Source of the DNA: a virus
IMG/VR virus record: IMGVR_UViG_3300042562_000386
Span: 1-36,271 of that record
DNA length: 36,271 nt
Reading direction: 5' to 3' (one strand)
The notes under the pieces were generated by a model. It was not told where the DNA came from. It saw only the letters and a program-made list of their open reading frames with translations, and ran no database searches. This document shows, piece after piece, positions 21,622 through 30,645 of the stretch; the stretch's first letter is position 1; each line of letters opens with the position of its first letter. The translations under genes were made by a program, and so were the position numbers.

Positions 21622-23612
21622 ATATACGATTCTTAATAGATGGACAAGATAGAGGTCAGCCAACTAATGCTGGTGATTTTGGTTTTACGATATCAGAAGA
21701 AGCATCTATTAATGCACGTATTGTTTCATTCAATAATGATTTAATATTCATTGGTCAAACATTTGAATATCTTATTGAGAAACTTGATGATAGTGGATTT
21801 TGTAATCTGATTAATGTAGAAGTCCAGTATAGATGTCAAGGTGTATTTAAACAATTGGTAAAAGGGTATTTCATTTTATCTGAGTGTAATTTTAACCTTG
21901 ATAGATGTCAAGTTAAGACTAAGCTATATGATGAAAGTTTCAGCACGAAAATAAATAACAATAAAAACATTCCATTCTCAATGCTCAATGCATTGACAAA
22001 AAACTTGCAACCAGTTACACCACCAACAATTATTAATGGTCAGTTGTTTAATCCAGCAGATGGTGTGTATGAATCCAATATCATAGGATATCAAATATTT
22101 GATGTGTTTAAGCATCTTGTTAGTTGTATGAGTGATAACCTTATTGACTTTGCAAGTAATCTTTTTGAGTTTGATATTAATACAGATGGTGACCTTTACA
22201 TTGTAACTAATGGTGAGGCAATAAGAAGTAGGTTGACTGGTGAGGTAGTTGTTAGTTTTGAGAAGTTATTCAATGCTATGCATAGGAAGTTAAACTTGTG
22301 CATAGTATTTGAAAAACAAACTAATGGTAGACCATTACTAAGAATTGAAGAGGCTGCATATATCAATCAGCAAAATGCAGTAGTAAACTTATATGACCAG
22401 CCAAATATCAACCTTACATTTGATAGAGATAGATTATACTCAGCGGTAAGTTTTGGTTCATCCCCAATGTTAGAAGCAGAGAATTGTACCGATGGTACTT
22501 GTTCATTCACTCAGACACCATTTAGAGGATTTCGTGAAGAGACATTTGGATTTACTGGTGAATGTAACACAAGTAAAGTTCTTGACTTAAATTCAAGTGA
22601 TATAATCTTTGACACTAATATCATTGAGGATGTATTTAGATTTAATGCAGAAGATAGAAAACTTGATACGTTCGTAATTGAATCAACATATAGTGCTACT
22701 ACTAACTTGTACTACGCATTAAAATTTGACCCGTATAACATTGGTCAAGATGTTTATAATGGTGGATTTAGAAATATAAACGTATCAAGTAATTGGATTG
22801 GTGGATATCCTAATAGTTTATTCAGTTTTCTTAACATACCACCTAACTATCAACTTGCTGACTTAACTGCATTTGGTGACTATCCAATTGCTGGTCAACC
22901 ATTCTTTACTGCTGATGATGGAGCATTCAATGACTTTGAATCAGATAATGGATTCCCAATACCATTTACTAATGTACAATATGATACGGGTAATAACTTT
23001 GACAATTACATTTATACTGCACCATTCTTAGGTAATTATAATATAAATTCTTATGTGATTTTATCGGGTATATTTATTACTGGTAGTAAGTTTTCTTTCA
23101 TATCAATTATTCATATGAATTCAGCTAATGTTGTGATTCAAACTTATGATGGAGCGATATTACAGAAACAATCAATTAACCTAACTATTTGCAACAAGCA
23201 AATAAATATATTGATGAATGCTGGTGACAAGATTAAGGTTAATGTTTCAACTAAGATAGGTACTGCTGGACCACCAGTAAATCAAGCAATACAAACTCAA
23301 GGAGTTGAAGATGGAATATTATATAGTACATATTTAATTATTAATGGACTTCCACTATTAGCAACCAACCCACCAAGTGAGTTAGAACCAGTGAACATAG
23401 AAGATGTAAGAGCATATCTATATAACTTTGAAAGACCATTGACAATGAATGAGATTGAGTTAATACTTGATAACACATCAAAACCAATATCATTTGGTAG
23501 AAATGAAGACCCACTTAGAGTTATTAAAGGCTATATAAAGAAGGTTGATGTTAAAAGCATCATTGAACAAGAAGCATCATTTGAACTAAAATCTAATAAG
23601 ATACTAAGATGA
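21612..23612 (+). CDS. Distal tail / baseplate structural protein (666 aa)
   Basis: It follows the tape measure with a 10-base overlap, the place of distal-tail (Dit) or tail-tip genes. The N-terminal ~120 residues (VDIRFLIDGQDRGQPTNAGD, ... GYFILSECNFNLDRCQVKTK) are beta-rich like Dit/gp27-type collars. A later region (about 440-640) is rich in N, S and T, possibly carbohydrate-binding. No enzyme motif is seen. Homology not proven. Confidence 0.65.
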   Translation: MAVDIRFLIDGQDRGQPTNAGDFGFTISEEASINARIVSFNNDLIFIGQTFEYLIEKLDDSGFCNLINVEVQYRCQGVFKQLVKGYFILSECNFNLDRCQVKTKLYDESFSTKINNNKNIPFSMLNALTKNLQPVTPPTIINGQLFNPADGVYESNIIGYQIFDVFKHLVSCMSDNLIDFASNLFEFDINTDGDLYIVTNGEAIRSRLTGEVVVSFEKLFNAMHRKLNLCIVFEKQTNGRPLLRIEEAAYINQQNAVVNLYDQPNINLTFDRDRLYSAVSFGSSPMLEAENCTDGTCSFTQTPFRGFREETFGFTGECNTSKVLDLNSSDIIFDTNIIEDVFRFNAEDRKLDTFVIESTYSATTNLYYALKFDPYNIGQDVYNGGFRNINVSSNWIGGYPNSLFSFLNIPPNYQLADLTAFGDYPIAGQPFFTADDGAFNDFESDNGFPIPFTNVQYDTGNNFDNYIYTAPFLGNYNINSYVILSGIFITGSKFSFISIIHMNSANVVIQTYDGAILQKQSINLTICNKQINILMNAGDKIKVNVSTKIGTAGPPVNQAIQTQGVEDGILYSTYLIINGLPLLATNPPSELEPVNIEDVRAYLYNFERPLTMNEIELILDNTSKPISFGRNEDPLRVIKGYIKKVDVKSIIEQEASFELKSNKILR

Positions 23613-25282
23613 GTTTTACATCTATACCTAATCAGCCTATTATCTTTCATCCAAAAGAAGATATACTCACACCTTGTGAAGAGTGTGGAAGTTCAGACTA
23701 CAAACAATTGGTAGACTTCAATGACCAAATATTTTATCAAGTTGATACAACCTATTGTGACAATTCAGGTCTTACAATATATGATTCAGAATTTGCTGGT
23801 TGGGGTTTGAATTCTATTGATGGTAAAGTATGTAGCACTAATGTTTTAGAATTTGGATTCTATGCACTTTATTTTAGGACTAATTACATTTTTCAGCTAT
23901 ATCAAATAACATTAACATTCCCATCAATTGAACAAGGTACAATTAGAGTATCTATGTTTGGTTCATCAACTTATGATATTACTATAGCTGGTACTTATAA
24001 TCTTTACTTTGCCAATCCAACATTGACTGGTAATAGTCTATCACTTTTAATATTTACACCTGAAGGGACTGGTTGGCAAGGTTGCTTAGATATTGATATT
24101 AGAGGCTATGGTTTACCATCAAGCAATCAAATGAAAGTTGGTATTGTTGATTCTGAAACATTAGAATTTATTGATGTAATTCAGCCAATTTATACTCTTA
24201 AAGATAACAAGATTACAACTGCATTTAGTTTAACTAATGTTGATGTAAATGCTGGATGTTATCGTTTAGCAATGACTGACTTCTGCACTAATACTTGTGG
24301 TCAGAGTTATATATACAATGGTGTATTTAGAAGTTCACCACGAATACTTGTTGATGGGTGGATTACAAGCGGAACTGGTACTATTGTATTAAGTGAGAGT
24401 CAAGTTATATTTGAACTTATTGGGTTTAATGTAGATGCAACATTGACACAATCTATAAGCAATAACCTATGCAATGGATTAACATACAATGTAAGTGTTA
24501 ATATAATAAGCAGATTTCTTACTCGTGCATTTGTTCAAATTGGTGGTGAACAAGTTGAATTAATAGGCACTGGATTGCAAACAATTCAAATAACTGCAGA
24601 TGGTAACAACCCATTAAGTTTATATGTTATTCAAGATACATTAAGTTCAGTTACACTATGTGAATTTATTATTTCAAGCATTAGCATCTCAATTATAGAT
24701 GAAGATATACAATGGGATATGTATAGTGATGTACTTACAATTGGTGACTATAACGATTCTTGTAAGTATTATAAGATAGAAGGTTGTAACGCACAAGACC
24801 AATTCAATTTTGCATTTGGTGGTAGTTCATTCTTACCAATGATAAGATTAGAAGGTAAAAGGTCTAAGGCACAATATGTGACAAATGCTAACACCTTTAG
24901 GTATGCATCAGGTAAGTGGACTGCTAACTATGTCAATAGAGTAAAACAATGGACTTATCACTTTGGTAGATTGCCTGAATATGTTCTTGACTTTCTTTCT
25001 ACCATCTTCTACTATGACAATTGCTATGTCAATGGTGTGTTGATGTTTCCACAAGATAATGCATTTCCTACCATTGATTGGTCAGATGCTGATACCTACT
25101 TAGGTTCATTTAATATTGACTTAGTTGAGAAACAAAATAATGTTTTAAAGGTTCAATGTACTGAAGCAGATGCTGATTGCTTACCATCAATACTTGATAA
25201 CTCACAAGAACCATTCTTACTAACTCAGGAATTGAATAGAATCACTACTCAAGATTCTGTTAACTTGTATTACGAAAATTAA
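23609..25282 (+). CDS. Tail tip / baseplate protein (557 aa)
   Basis: ATGA overlap with the previous gene. Opens with ten cysteine- and proline-containing residues (FHPKEDILTPCEECGSS) and then a long beta-rich body with paired domains (about 50-170 and 230-350, each with a GTxIxVS-like end), which may be carbohydrate-binding modules. The C-terminal part (RFASGKWTANY-like stretch, TYHFGRLPEYVLDFLSTIFY) resembles a conserved tail-tip end. It probably contacts host glycans; the assignment rests on position and composition. Confidence 0.6.
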   Translation: MSFTSIPNQPIIFHPKEDILTPCEECGSSDYKQLVDFNDQIFYQVDTTYCDNSGLTIYDSEFAGWGLNSIDGKVCSTNVLEFGFYALYFRTNYIFQLYQITLTFPSIEQGTIRVSMFGSSTYDITIAGTYNLYFANPTLTGNSLSLLIFTPEGTGWQGCLDIDIRGYGLPSSNQMKVGIVDSETLEFIDVIQPIYTLKDNKITTAFSLTNVDVNAGCYRLAMTDFCTNTCGQSYIYNGVFRSSPRILVDGWITSGTGTIVLSESQVIFELIGFNVDATLTQSISNNLCNGLTYNVSVNIISRFLTRAFVQIGGEQVELIGTGLQTIQITADGNNPLSLYVIQDTLSSVTLCEFIISSISISIIDEDIQWDMYSDVLTIGDYNDSCKYYKIEGCNAQDQFNFAFGGSSFLPMIRLEGKRSKAQYVTNANTFRYASGKWTANYVNRVKQWTYHFGRLPEYVLDFLSTIFYYDNCYVNGVLMFPQDNAFPTIDWSDADTYLGSFNIDLVEKQNNVLKVQCTEADADCLPSILDNSQEPFLLTQELNRITTQDSVNLYYEN

Positions 25283-25291
25283 TTATATTTG
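25265..25291 (+). promoter_or_regulatory. Promoter for the probable major tail gene
   Basis: TATATTTG at 25284-25291 matches the -7 box exactly, with a TTG at 25265-25267, 16 bases upstream, one short of the usual 17-23. It is followed by the leader shared with the capsid gene. Confidence 0.6.
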
Positions 25292-25309
25292 TATATCTTT
25301 TTGCGCCCC

Positions 25310-25367
25310 GTAGGTTTAAATAGCACGACCTTAAATAGTGTTATCAATAACTTTAAATCTATATACA
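25310..25367 (+). promoter_or_regulatory. 5' leader homologous to the capsid leader
   Basis: GTAGGT, ATAGCAC, ACCTT, AGTGTTA, ACTTTAAATC and ACAATG occur in the same order and nearly the same spacing as at 31650-31709. AGGT (25312-25315) can pair with ACCT (25328-25331), and ATAGCAC (25320-25326) with GTGTTAT (25338-25344), giving a possible H-type pseudoknot. Confidence 0.7.
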
Positions 25368-25907
25368 ATGGGCTGTGCCTCATATTGCGAATCAGGACTT
25401 GAGCCTCACGATTTAGTATCGTGCGGTGAATATAAATTAGGTGGCGTGTCTGCTATCGTTATCGGTTCTTGTGCATCTGTATTAGCTGACCCTACAAGTG
25501 GTGAAGAGATTCTTGCTGCTATTAGTTCAGGTGATGCAGTATTAGTTGAAGATATTCGTTTTGCCTTACCAGCTGGTTCACCTATTACGGTTGATTCACC
25601 AGTAGGTTGTGGTACTACAATACGTATCAATGAAGACAGAACTGCTACTCTTTACGATGCTAACGTAACTGACCAAAACAACGCATTTTATAATTCATTA
25701 AACCAACAAAAAGTAGGTTGGATAATGGCTTATCTATGTGACTCAGGAAAGGTTATTTACATCGACCCACCAGTAGGTATTACTACATCAGCTAACTTTA
25801 TTATTCCTGAACAGAATAATGAATTACAACGCTATGAAGTAACTTTCTCTTGGAGAGAAAAAAACATTCCAACTCAATTTGCAGCACCAGCTGGTATCTT
25901 CGGGTAA
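25368..25907 (+). CDS. Probable major tail protein (179 aa)
   Basis: The start is the ATG at 25368, fixed by the shared leader that ends in ACAATG; a GTG at 25338 lies in the leader and is rejected. The product is beta-rich (VSAIVIGSCASVLADPTSGE, TIRINEDRTATLYDANVTD) with a C-terminal ELQRYEVTFSWREKNIPTQF strand-loop typical of tail-tube subunits. Its own promoter and a leader homologous to that of the capsid gene point to very high expression. Its place after, not before, the tape measure is unusual. Confidence 0.68.
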   Translation: MGCASYCESGLEPHDLVSCGEYKLGGVSAIVIGSCASVLADPTSGEEILAAISSGDAVLVEDIRFALPAGSPITVDSPVGCGTTIRINEDRTATLYDANVTDQNNAFYNSLNQQKVGWIMAYLCDSGKVIYIDPPVGITTSANFIIPEQNNELQRYEVTFSWREKNIPTQFAAPAGIFG

Positions 25908-26863
25908 TGGAATTGGAATTAAACACTAACGATATTGCCACACCTTCTACGGAGGGTGTGGTACTATTTGCATTTGGCAAAGTTGGCTACTACCAAGCAG
26001 CATATAACTTAGCCTATTCAATTAAATACCATTCACCTAATGTTAAGATTGCACTCTTTGTTGATGACATAGGTAAATGTAATGGCTCAACTGGTGACAT
26101 TAACAAATATGTTGATTCAATAAATCAAATAGAAAATTCCGACCTATACGTAGATGGTAAATTTGACCCAGCTATGTTGAAGGTTTCTCTATATAAATAT
26201 TTGCCTTTTAAAAATAACCTATATCTCGATGTTGATGCTATATGTTTGAAAGACATTCAACCACTCATTGATGATTTAGTTAGCACTAAAAGACATTACA
26301 TCAGTCATTGTGTGGGGTATCATACTATTGATTTAGGTCGTGATATCCCCTCAATGCAATGGGCATGGGCTGATGATATTTGGGAGCATTTCAAGTTAGA
26401 TAATGATTCCATCCTACCAGCTATCAATAGCAGCCTTCAATTCATCAAGGTTTGTAAAGAGTCCAAAGATTTATTTGGTGTTGTTAGAATCCTTTATACG
26501 ACTAATCAACTACCAACTAATAGACTTAGAATGAAGTGGGGTAATGGTCAACCCGATGAACTATATATGAATGTTGCATTGGCAATGACATCTTATGACC
26601 CATCATATAAAAATGATGGATTGGTTGGAGGTAATAATAAATCAGAGACTGGTTTTATTCACTTTGCATCTGTTCGTGGTTTGTCATTTCAAGAGGTAAC
26701 AGAAAACTATTACTTTCAGTCTTATTATGGAGGTCGTAACTTTACATCACGATTCTATACTGAATGGCTTGATAGGTTAATGAAGGTAATGATGAGGTCA
26801 CAAAATAAAATACATCAATTCCATATTGATAGAATCATAGGGCAAAAATACGTTAACAAATAA
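25907..26863 (+). CDS. Glycosyltransferase, GT-A / GT8-like (318 aa)
   Basis: TAATG overlap with the tail gene fixes the ATG at 25907. Near residue 20 EGVVLFAFGKVGYYQAAYNLAY is the usual opening of a nucleotide-sugar binding fold, followed by KIALFVDDIG and the metal-binding DxD in LYLDVDAICLKDI (D108, D110). Later WGNGQPDELYMNVAL is a common acceptor/donor-site phrase. It should transfer a sugar from a nucleotide donor. No signal sequence is present, so it probably works in the cytoplasm, on phage structural protein, DNA or a glycan. The context suggests virion-protein glycosylation. Confidence 0.8.
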   Translation: MELELNTNDIATPSTEGVVLFAFGKVGYYQAAYNLAYSIKYHSPNVKIALFVDDIGKCNGSTGDINKYVDSINQIENSDLYVDGKFDPAMLKVSLYKYLPFKNNLYLDVDAICLKDIQPLIDDLVSTKRHYISHCVGYHTIDLGRDIPSMQWAWADDIWEHFKLDNDSILPAINSSLQFIKVCKESKDLFGVVRILYTTNQLPTNRLRMKWGNGQPDELYMNVALAMTSYDPSYKNDGLVGGNNKSETGFIHFASVRGLSFQEVTENYYFQSYYGGRNFTSRFYTEWLDRLMKVMMRSQNKIHQFHIDRIIGQKYVNK

Positions 26864-26866
26864 CTT

Positions 26867-26902
26867 ATGTATAAGCCAACTAAAAAGAAACCTAAGAAAT
26901 GA
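26867..26902 (+). CDS. Possible 11-aa micro-ORF between glycosyltransferase and methyltransferase
   Basis: ATG at 26867 encodes MYKPTKKKPKK, with a stop overlapping the methyltransferase ATG (ATGA at 26899). The very basic peptide may serve only to couple translation of the next gene. Low confidence. Confidence 0.25.
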   Translation: MYKPTKKKPKK

Positions 26903-27489
26903 AAGATATATCTACCAATAAACCGAAAGTAAAAACTAAAAAAATAGAAACAGATATTGTTACTACAGAAACATTTACAGAAGTTGCAAGACATGACTGG
27001 AACTCAGAAGATGAGGTAGGTAAATTCTTGGCATCATTAGTCAGAATGTCAAAGTATAAGACCATTCTTGAAATTGGTGTCTTTGAAGGTGAAACAACAC
27101 AGCATCTTATCAAGGCACTACCTAAAGGTGGTCAATATGTTGGTATTGATATTAATGATTATAGAACTGATGCAACCAAGTTATATATGGCAGAGGGTGG
27201 TAAGTCAATTGATTTTATCTTAGGTAACTCACACAATGAATTAAGTAAGTTACCACCAAACCACTTTGACTTAATCTTTGTTGATGGTGACCATTCTTGG
27301 GCATCAATCCTACCTGAATTCAAGTTGGTTGAAAAGTTGGTAGCACGTGGTGGTGTAATAGCATATCACGATACCATCCATTTAGAAGACCCTAAGAGAC
27401 TTGTTGAATATGCTGCTTTCTATAAGTACAATACAACAACTTTAAACACACCTGAAGGTCGTGGTATATCTTTAATCTCTAAATACTAA
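26899..27489 (+). CDS. Class I SAM-dependent methyltransferase (Methyltransf_24-like, 196 aa)
   Basis: SAM-binding motif I is LEIGVFEGETTQHL (about 57-70), followed by VGIDIND (acidic residue at the end of strand 2) and LIFVDGDHSWASILPEF, the Methyltransf_24 signature, and then GGVIAYHDT. This family is common in sugar- and glycan-modification clusters. Next to a glycosyltransferase it probably methylates the sugar added by that enzyme, or the same protein. A lysine-rich N-terminus (KPKVKTKKIE) may contact a partner. Confidence 0.85.
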   Translation: MKDISTNKPKVKTKKIETDIVTTETFTEVARHDWNSEDEVGKFLASLVRMSKYKTILEIGVFEGETTQHLIKALPKGGQYVGIDINDYRTDATKLYMAEGGKSIDFILGNSHNELSKLPPNHFDLIFVDGDHSWASILPEFKLVEKLVARGGVIAYHDTIHLEDPKRLVEYAAFYKYNTTTLNTPEGRGISLISKY

Positions 27490-27493
27490 AACT

Positions 27494-27574
27494 ATGAAAG
27501 TTCTATTTTGTCGTTCTAAGTCTTGTGGCTCACACATAATTAACTCAACAACATCTACTAAAATCGTAGCATAA
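27494..27574 (+). CDS. Possible 26-aa peptide upstream of the portal
   Basis: ATG at 27494 encodes MKVLFCRSKSCGSHIINSTT followed by six more residues; its stop overlaps the portal ATG (TAATG). It fills the gap exactly, as other coupled genes here do, and carries two cysteines. It may be a real small protein or a translational coupler. Confidence 0.4.
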   Translation: MKVLFCRSKSCGSHIINSTTSTKIVA

Positions 27575-29484
27575 TGGCACTCTCTATAGAAGAGGTAAAT
27601 AAGATTGTTAGAAAGTTTGCCTACAAACACAAGGCATTCGATAATGACAAGTCAAGGTCAATGACCAATCCTATATCAAAACGTAGGGTAGGAATGTATC
27701 AATATCCTGAATATTGGGATGGTTACAATTTCTCTGCAATGATGTATGATTCTATTTTACCTCACGCACGTGCTGATGTCTACCCTGAGCATCTTCTATC
27801 TGTTAGAAGTCCTAACCAAACAGAGGCACAATATGAGTACATCAAGGCTAACTACAAGGCTACTACTCTTAATGTCTTTGAAGATTTCAAAGCTACTATT
27901 AGTCGTGCATTTGCAGACCAAAACTGGTCAATAAATGTTAGACCTGAGATAGATGAACGATTTGGTGAAGATACATTCAGCAGATTCATTAATGAAGAGA
28001 TTGAAAAGTTTGGTAGTGTTGAGGCATTTGTCAAGTCAATGCTACCTACTCTTAAGTTGATTGACCCTAATGGTATCATAGCCATTGAACCTGAAGACTT
28101 TGATATTGAAAGTAATGATAATGGTGAAGAGGTATTGATGGGTAACAACCTAATTAAACCAATGCCTTCATACTACAATTGTAAAAGAATCGTAGGTCAA
28201 GAATATGGTAGATGGTACTTGGTAATTGATGAAGATAATAGTTCTGTTAAAGTAGGTAGCAAGACTGAAGAAAGTGGAATCATACTTGAGTTATTTGACG
28301 ACGTTAACATTTGGAGAATTGAGCAAGTTGGTAAGAAGTCTGACCTAACCTTTGGTGAACCAGTTTTATATTTTAATCACGACTTAGGCTATGTACCTTG
28401 TCGTAAGTTAATGGGTACACCATTGTTAGTGAATAATGAATTGGTGTTTCAATCTCCATTCATCACAGCAGTACCATTACTTGACCAAGTGGTATTAGAT
28501 GAATCATACTTACAGATGTCTAAGGCTACAAGTGCATTTCCATTTATGGTTGCACTTGGTGAGATATGTGAGTTCGTAGATAGGGAAGGAAACCGATGTG
28601 ACAATGGTCAGATATTTGACCCTATTGGTGGTGGCTATCGTACTTGTGGAAGTTGTAGTGGTGCTGGAGTTAAAAGTCGTTTCTCACCTACTGGTATGTT
28701 GTTAGTTAAACCTAAGACATCAATGAGTGAAGGTGACTCAGGATTAAGTGGAGACTACATGAAGTTTGTTAGTCCTCCAATGGACACGTTAACATTTCTA
28801 AGAACTGAGATTAATACTCAGATGGATAAGTCAAGGAATGTACTTCATTTACCATCAAGTGACCAAGCGGGAACGATAGGTGAGGCATCAACTGCTACTG
28901 GTTCACTTAATAAAATGAGAGCATTGTATGCATTTGTTAAACCTATCTCTGACCAACTCTTTGGAATGTATGAATTTATGCTCAACACTATTGGTCAGAT
29001 GCGTTATGGCGAATACTTTGGGGGTGTTACTTTGGTATATCCTACTTCGTTTGACATCTCTACTCCAAGTGATTACCTTGCAGTTATATCAGAGGGTATT
29101 GCGGCTGGTGTACCTCCAGCGGTAACTTATGCTAATGTATACAACTACATTAAAGCCATCAACTATACAGATGATGAAAGTGCAGCAGTCTATGAATTAA
29201 TTATGAATGCTGATGAACTTCTATTGATGGGTCAAGCAGATATAGTAGCAAGACTTGGATTAGGTACTATAGAGAAATGGCAAGATGTTTTACACCAATC
29301 AGCACCTCAACTTGTGATGGAATTGATACGTACATTTGTACCTAATGCAGAATATGAAAACTTCTTAGACCAACCTATGCAAGAACAAATAGTACAACTA
29401 CGTGATGCAGCAGTAGGTAAGGTAAGAGAAGTATTAGACCCAATCCAATTAGCACAACAAAATCTATTGAGTGGCATCGCTTAG
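27574..29484 (+). CDS. Portal protein (636 aa) with Cys4 insert
   Basis: A portal-size protein placed directly before the Mu-F-like minor head gene. Motifs familiar from portals of Bacteroidota siphophages appear: VFEDFKATISRAFADQNW (about 100), DLGYVPCRKLMGTP (about 270) and a helical C-terminal region with LLMGQADIVARLGLGTIEKW (about 550). A small zinc-knuckle insert with C332, C342, C358 and C361 (CGSCSGAG) lies mid-protein. It forms the dodecameric DNA entry ring at one capsid vertex. Confidence 0.82.
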   Translation: MALSIEEVNKIVRKFAYKHKAFDNDKSRSMTNPISKRRVGMYQYPEYWDGYNFSAMMYDSILPHARADVYPEHLLSVRSPNQTEAQYEYIKANYKATTLNVFEDFKATISRAFADQNWSINVRPEIDERFGEDTFSRFINEEIEKFGSVEAFVKSMLPTLKLIDPNGIIAIEPEDFDIESNDNGEEVLMGNNLIKPMPSYYNCKRIVGQEYGRWYLVIDEDNSSVKVGSKTEESGIILELFDDVNIWRIEQVGKKSDLTFGEPVLYFNHDLGYVPCRKLMGTPLLVNNELVFQSPFITAVPLLDQVVLDESYLQMSKATSAFPFMVALGEICEFVDREGNRCDNGQIFDPIGGGYRTCGSCSGAGVKSRFSPTGMLLVKPKTSMSEGDSGLSGDYMKFVSPPMDTLTFLRTEINTQMDKSRNVLHLPSSDQAGTIGEASTATGSLNKMRALYAFVKPISDQLFGMYEFMLNTIGQMRYGEYFGGVTLVYPTSFDISTPSDYLAVISEGIAAGVPPAVTYANVYNYIKAINYTDDESAAVYELIMNADELLLMGQADIVARLGLGTIEKWQDVLHQSAPQLVMELIRTFVPNAEYENFLDQPMQEQIVQLRDAAVGKVREVLDPIQLAQQNLLSGIA

Positions 29485-30385
29485 TGACATCGTCAAAGAA
29501 AAGATTAAACTTTTTGATAGCACACCTGATAAGATGGGTACTGCTACAGAGAAGGTGCAGTTCAAGATATGGAAAGAACTACTACCAGTTATCAATGACT
29601 TAGAAGTAGATTCTACTGGTAACATCATACAGAGTGATAACAACGTAGCACGTATTGGAATCATAGCAGATAAGTTAAATGAGGCATTAGCTGGTAAAGA
29701 ATACCAAGCAGTTATCAAGACCTTTCTTAACTCTATTGATGAAGGTGTTATATTGAGTAATGAAGTGGCTCAGAAATTTGACCCAGCATTTGAACCAACT
29801 GCTGCACAAACTAAGCTACTACAAATATCTAAGACCAATGCAATAGATACATTCATTGGTAGTGGTTTAAAGAACAATGTCACTCAACCATTTGTTGAAC
29901 AATTGGTGACTAATATATCAGCACGTGCGCCACTAAGAGATACTATTAATGCACTACAAGGTGTGATACTTGGTACTGATGCTAATGATGGTTTCTTACT
30001 AAGGCACATTAAGACTAATGCATTAACGGCTCAAGCGGTTGCTGATAGGTCTTATTCAGCAGCGGTAAATGAAACCATTGGTGCTACCTACTTTGAATAT
30101 CTTGGTGGTGAGATACCAACCACAAGACCATTCTGCCAACATCGTGAAGGTGGGGTATTTCATAAGGGTGAGATTGAACAATGGGGTAGAGGTATTAACT
30201 CTGCTGGTATTGATGATATTGAAGATGGTACATGGGCTGGTCGTATTGAAGGTACTGATGCTAAGTCAATATTTACCTTTGTTGGTGGTTGGAATTGCAG
30301 ACATTACTTAGTGCCAATAGAAGAAGAGTTTGTAGATGATTCTGTAAAGGCAAGAGCAAAAGCAGAAGGTTTCACACCAATATAA
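29471..30385 (+). CDS. Minor head protein, phage Mu F / SPP1 gp7-like (304 aa)
   Basis: GTG start at 29471, overlapping the portal stop by 14 bases. The C-terminal ~100 residues match the Phage_Mu_F pattern: TRPFCQHREGGVFHKGEIEQ, then WAGR and GGWNCRHYLVPI. The helical N-terminal half is variable in this family. Known members bind the portal and enter the procapsid at low copy. The order portal-MuF-scaffold-capsid is kept here. Confidence 0.85.
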   Translation: MASLSDIVKEKIKLFDSTPDKMGTATEKVQFKIWKELLPVINDLEVDSTGNIIQSDNNVARIGIIADKLNEALAGKEYQAVIKTFLNSIDEGVILSNEVAQKFDPAFEPTAAQTKLLQISKTNAIDTFIGSGLKNNVTQPFVEQLVTNISARAPLRDTINALQGVILGTDANDGFLLRHIKTNALTAQAVADRSYSAAVNETIGATYFEYLGGEIPTTRPFCQHREGGVFHKGEIEQWGRGINSAGIDDIEDGTWAGRIEGTDAKSIFTFVGGWNCRHYLVPIEEEFVDDSVKARAKAEGFTPI

Positions 30386-30414
30386 CACAATCAAAAAATT
30401 ATTATCTTTACCAA

Positions 30415-30645
30415 ATGAACGTAATAGTAATGCCTGAAGGAGAGATAAAAAAAGTCTCTAATATGGTTGCTGAACTACTGATACTTAATGGTGGTCGCAG
30501 ATTAGAACTTAAACCAATTGAACTAAATACAAATAACAATGAAAGAAGCAGAAGCATTGGAACTGGTGAAGTTCCTAAACTTAGAAAGCGCAGAATCAAT
30601 AGAGGAAGCGAAGGAAAAATTTACAGCACAATGGATAAAAAGTGA
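30415..30645 (+). CDS. Hypothetical small protein overlapping the scaffold gene (76 aa)
   Basis: ATG at 30415 (MNVIVMPEGEIKKVSNMVAE). The first 40 residues look like real coding sequence with hydrophobic/charged alternation; the last 35 overlap the scaffold start in another frame and are K/R/N/S-rich. A TATCTTTA (30403-30410) stands just upstream without a -33 TTG. Probably a small head-associated protein. Confidence 0.5.
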   Translation: MNVIVMPEGEIKKVSNMVAELLILNGGRRLELKPIELNTNNNERSRSIGTGEVPKLRKRRINRGSEGKIYSTMDKK

